Source of the DNA: Gammaproteobacteria bacterium
Lineage (GTDB): Bacteria; Pseudomonadota; Gammaproteobacteria; Pseudomonadales; Oceanobacteraceae
Direction of reading: 5' to 3'
Assembly: GCA_013373125.1 (NCBI GenBank)
Contig: JABXIK010000043.1
Location: 1-57,445 of the forward strand
Length of the DNA stretch: 57,445 nucleotides
Of the stretch, positions 55,203 through 57,445 are shown piece after piece. The notes beneath the pieces were generated by a model. It made no database searches, was not told the origin of the DNA, and worked only from the letters and a program-made list of their open reading frames with translations. Every line of letters starts with the position of its first letter. Position 1 is the stretch's first letter. The position numbers were made by a program, and so were the translations under genes.

Positions 55203-55661
55203 TTATTGGGATTGGCGTTGAAAACGAGTAATAATTTTATCCAATTGATTTGCGAATAATTGACGATCATTGTGATTCATGGGTGCAGGGCCTCCAGTTT
55301 GTACTCCACTTGAGCGCATGGTGTCCATAAAGTCCCGCATGCCCAGTAAGCTTTTAATGTTTTCTTTTGTGAATAACTCACCGCGTGGACTTAAAGCCTG
55401 TGCACCTTTGGCGATGACATCTGCCGCTAAAGGAATGTCGGCGGTGATGACTAGGTCCCCACTAGAACAGCGCTTAACGATTTCATTATCGGCTTCATCA
55501 AAGCCATGGGACACTTGGCTAAATTGAATAAATGGGGATTTTGGTACAGCCATGCTGTGATTGGCCAGTAATGTGGTTAAGATCTCGGTACGATTGGCGG
55601 CTTTGAATAAAATATCTTTAATTACCACTGGGCAGGCGTCTGCATCGACCCAAATTTTCAT
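55203..55661 (-). CDS. UPF0178 (YaiI/YqxD) family protein
   Basis: The 152-residue protein has the family pattern [16 protein letters not shown] at the start, [29 protein letters not shown] and [13 protein letters not shown], with [16 protein letters not shown] near the end. The Asp-rich motifs resemble a PIN/NYN-type metal site, so a nuclease role has been suggested by fold, but the function is unknown. ATG 55661 has a GGAAGGTAAAC ribosome site and removes 11 residues of a longer frame. Confidence 0.9.
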   Translation of the reverse strand: MKIWVDADACPVVIKDILFKAANRTEILTTLLANHSMAVPKSPFIQFSQVSHGFDEADNEIVKRCSSGDLVITADIPLAADVIAKGAQALSPRGELFTKENIKSLLGMRDFMDTMRSSGVQTGGPAPMNHNDRQLFANQLDKIITRFQRQSQ

Positions 55662-55762
55662 GTTTACCTTCCGTATGGCCAGTTCTTGGCCCAAAAAACA
55701 GTATTCGTGTGAAGCTGCATTGAACTATACTGCAAACAGATTCTGCTTAGAAAGGTTTGCAC

Positions 55763-56716
55763 ATGGTTCGGGTTAATTTACTACAAGATGGCGTCTTAAA
55801 AACGGGAGATGAGAGCATATTGGCTTCATATAACCCAATTGAAGATGTTGTTTGGGTGGATATTAATCAAAACCAGATACCGGATAGTATTAGTCAAACC
55901 TTTAAACTGCATGACCTGAGTCTGGCAGATGCCCAGCGTAAACGCCATCCACCTAAAGTAGAGCCTTTTTCAAATTATGTATATGTGTTGCAGCGTGGTA
56001 TTAAAGTATTTGACTCTGATCTTACCTTTGAACATGTTCAAATTTCGCTATTTATTGGTGAACGTTTTTTAATTACGTTTCATCGTAGTGAATCCATTAG
56101 CGTGAACACTTGGTGGCAGCATGACCAGATGGAGCACTATTTAAACCATGGAACCATATTATTAGCGTCGCGAATTCTAAATACCATGGCTAGTCGCTAT
56201 CTAGAAGTGATGTTGGAATTTGAAACGACTTTGAGTGAAATTGAAGACGATTTACAGTCCGCATTATCTGATGATGTATTGGTGGAACTAACCAGTTACC
56301 GCTCGCGCTTGAGGCGTTTAAAGCGAGTCTTTAATTATCATGAAAAATCAACCCTCTTTTTATTGAAGCATTTTGAAAAATCCAAGCATGAAACCGAGAT
56401 TGGTTATCATCTGCAAGATGTTTTTGAAAAGAATGAGCGTTTGAGTAGTTTAACTCAAATGTATTATGAGTTAACTGGGGATTTACTCGATAGCATGCTT
56501 TCAATGGCGTCTCATAAGTTGAACGGCACTATGCGCGTGTTAACTGTGATTACGGCAATATTCGTGCCCTTAAGTTTTATTGTGGGACTGTATGGGATGA
56601 ACTTCGAGAATATGCCGGAGTTAAAAACTCAGTATGGCTATTTCTTTGTTGTAGGATTCATGGTGAGTTTGAGTGTTGCCCTAATCAGTATTTTCAAAAT
56701 TAAGAAGTGGTTGTGA
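55763..56716 (+). CDS. CorA-family divalent cation transporter
   Basis: The 317-residue protein has a large cytoplasmic N-terminal domain with long helices and two C-terminal membrane helices. The signature GMN lies in LYGMNFENMPEL between them (about residue 280), which identifies the CorA/ZntB superfamily. It should move Mg2+, Co2+ or Zn2+. ATG 55763 with AAAGG upstream is preferred to TTG 55757. The stop overlaps the start of the MscS gene (ATGA), so the two are coupled. Confidence 0.92.
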   Translation: MVRVNLLQDGVLKTGDESILASYNPIEDVVWVDINQNQIPDSISQTFKLHDLSLADAQRKRHPPKVEPFSNYVYVLQRGIKVFDSDLTFEHVQISLFIGERFLITFHRSESISVNTWWQHDQMEHYLNHGTILLASRILNTMASRYLEVMLEFETTLSEIEDDLQSALSDDVLVELTSYRSRLRRLKRVFNYHEKSTLFLLKHFEKSKHETEIGYHLQDVFEKNERLSSLTQMYYELTGDLLDSMLSMASHKLNGTMRVLTVITAIFVPLSFIVGLYGMNFENMPELKTQYGYFFVVGFMVSLSVALISIFKIKKWL

Positions 56717-57445
56717 TGAAAATATTAGACATAACAGAGAATATTTTATCGTTAAAAATCCTCACTATCGGTGATTATGTTTTACATGTGGGGATGTTGG
56801 TTGCTGCAAGTCTGACAGTGATAGTGGCTTATGCTGTTTCTAAACTCATACGTAAGAGCTTGAGTCGATTTAGTGATCGAAGTCGAGGTGTTCATGCACA
56901 AATATATACCGTGAATCGAGTGATACATTATGGAATTTTAATAATTGCATTTTTGGTCGGCTGTAGTTTCTTAGGTATTAGCTTTGATAAATTAGCTATC
57001 GTTATTGGTGCGCTGGGTGTGGGTATTGGCTTTGGCTTGCAGAATATCGTAAATAATTTTGTCAGTGGCATAATTATTTTGTTCGATCGCTCGATTAAGG
57101 TGGGAGACTTTATCGAATTAGAATCCGGTACCTTTGGTGAAGTAAAAGAAATTAATATTCGCTCCACCATGATTCGGACCAGTGAAAATGTCGATATATT
57201 AGTCCCTAACTCGGAGTTTATTAATGGGCGTGTGACAAACTGGACTTTAGAAGAGGATATCCGCCGCTTTCGAATTCCATTTTCTGTGGCGTATGGTTCT
57301 GATAAGGAGTTAGTTAAAAAATGTGTATTGGAAGCGGCTTTGGAGGTCGATCATACGCTTGAGGGGGGCGGTAGGGATCCTCAGGTGATCATGACGGGAT
57401 TTGGAGATAGCAGCTTCGATTTTTGCTTATTGGTATGGGTTAAGG
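56716..57445 (+). CDS. MscS-family mechanosensitive channel, N-terminal part (cut by window edge)
   Basis: The frame opens at ATG 56716, overlapping the CorA stop, and runs to the window end (243 codons) without a stop. Three membrane helices are visible. The pore helix region IVIGALGVGIGFGLQNIVNNFVSG and FDRSIKVGDFIEL, then VKEINIRSTMIRT and VPNSEFINGRVTNW, are the MscS hallmark (cores GFGLQNIVNNF, VPNSEF). It would open under membrane tension to release solutes on hypo-osmotic shock. That pairs well with the betaine synthesis system elsewhere in the window. Confidence 0.92.
   Translation, partial: MKILDITENILSLKILTIGDYVLHVGMLVAASLTVIVAYAVSKLIRKSLSRFSDRSRGVHAQIYTVNRVIHYGILIIAFLVGCSFLGISFDKLAIVIGALGVGIGFGLQNIVNNFVSGIIILFDRSIKVGDFIELESGTFGEVKEINIRSTMIRTSENVDILVPNSEFINGRVTNWTLEEDIRRFRIPFSVAYGSDKELVKKCVLEAALEVDHTLEGGGRDPQVIMTGFGDSSFDFCLLVWVK

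Noticed and set aside
1..57445. CRISPR array, prophage, insertion sequence or toxin–antitoxin pair
   Set aside because: No spaced direct repeats, integrase, transposase, phage structural or toxin motifs were recognised in any frame.

Overview
The window is 57.4 kb of a bacterial chromosome with about 51 protein genes, one tRNA and several readable regulatory sites. The gene content (LolB, a GltX-independent HemA/PrfA/PrmC heme–translation block, IspE, RplY of the two-domain CTC type, a CynS/FNT pair, BetIBA, many c-di-GMP and hybrid-kinase proteins) and moderate GC point to a Gammaproteobacterium, most likely a marine Oceanospirillales-type organism. Genus cannot be fixed from sequence reading alone. 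No phage, integrase, transposase, CRISPR array or rRNA was seen.

Layout. 1-9 kb is a signalling-rich stretch: a cut PAS protein, a PTS-EIIC–EAL fusion, a quinone-oxidoreductase-like MDR enzyme, a stand-alone EAL protein, a LysE-family exporter, a MAPEG protein and a 1051-residue hybrid histidine kinase. 9.3-14.3 kb is housekeeping (tag, ychF, pth, rplY, prs, tRNA-Gln, ispE). 14.6-21.6 kb is a complete choline-to-glycine-betaine unit: betI-betB-betA followed by the choline ABC importer choX-choW-choV, with a BetI-type palindrome just ahead of betI. It sits between ispE and lolB, which are neighbours in Pseudomonas. 21.6-27.5 kb returns to lolB, a TPR protein, hemA, prfA and prmC.

28.5-31.5 kb holds a DUF6351-type alpha/beta-hydrolase-like protein and small conserved proteins. 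31.6-34.7 kb is trpE, a voltage-gated ion channel and trpG in one tightly coupled unit; trpD-trpC lie 12 kb away at 45.9-47.8 kb. 34.7-39.5 kb carries a GNAT, a TfoX C-terminal-type protein, and a solute-binding protein coupled to a hybrid kinase. 39.8-43 kb is a nitrogen module (FNT channel, cyanase, PP2C-Ser/Thr kinase fusion) with a candidate sigma-54 promoter. The rest holds LysR-controlled enzymes, a PuuE-type allantoinase with a RutR-like operator, lipid enzymes (acyl-CoA dehydrogenase, AraC regulator, CaiB/BaiF racemase), a lipoprotein, a UPF0178 protein, CorA and a cut MscS channel.

The most notable result is a pair of matching trp leader cassettes, one ahead of trpE and one ahead of trpDC. 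Each has the same extended -10 promoter element, a 20-codon leader peptide ending in His-Ala-x-Arg-Trp-x, and a hairpin that begins at the leader stop codon. This suggests coordinate attenuation of two separated halves of the tryptophan pathway, with the ion-channel gene carried inside the trpE half.
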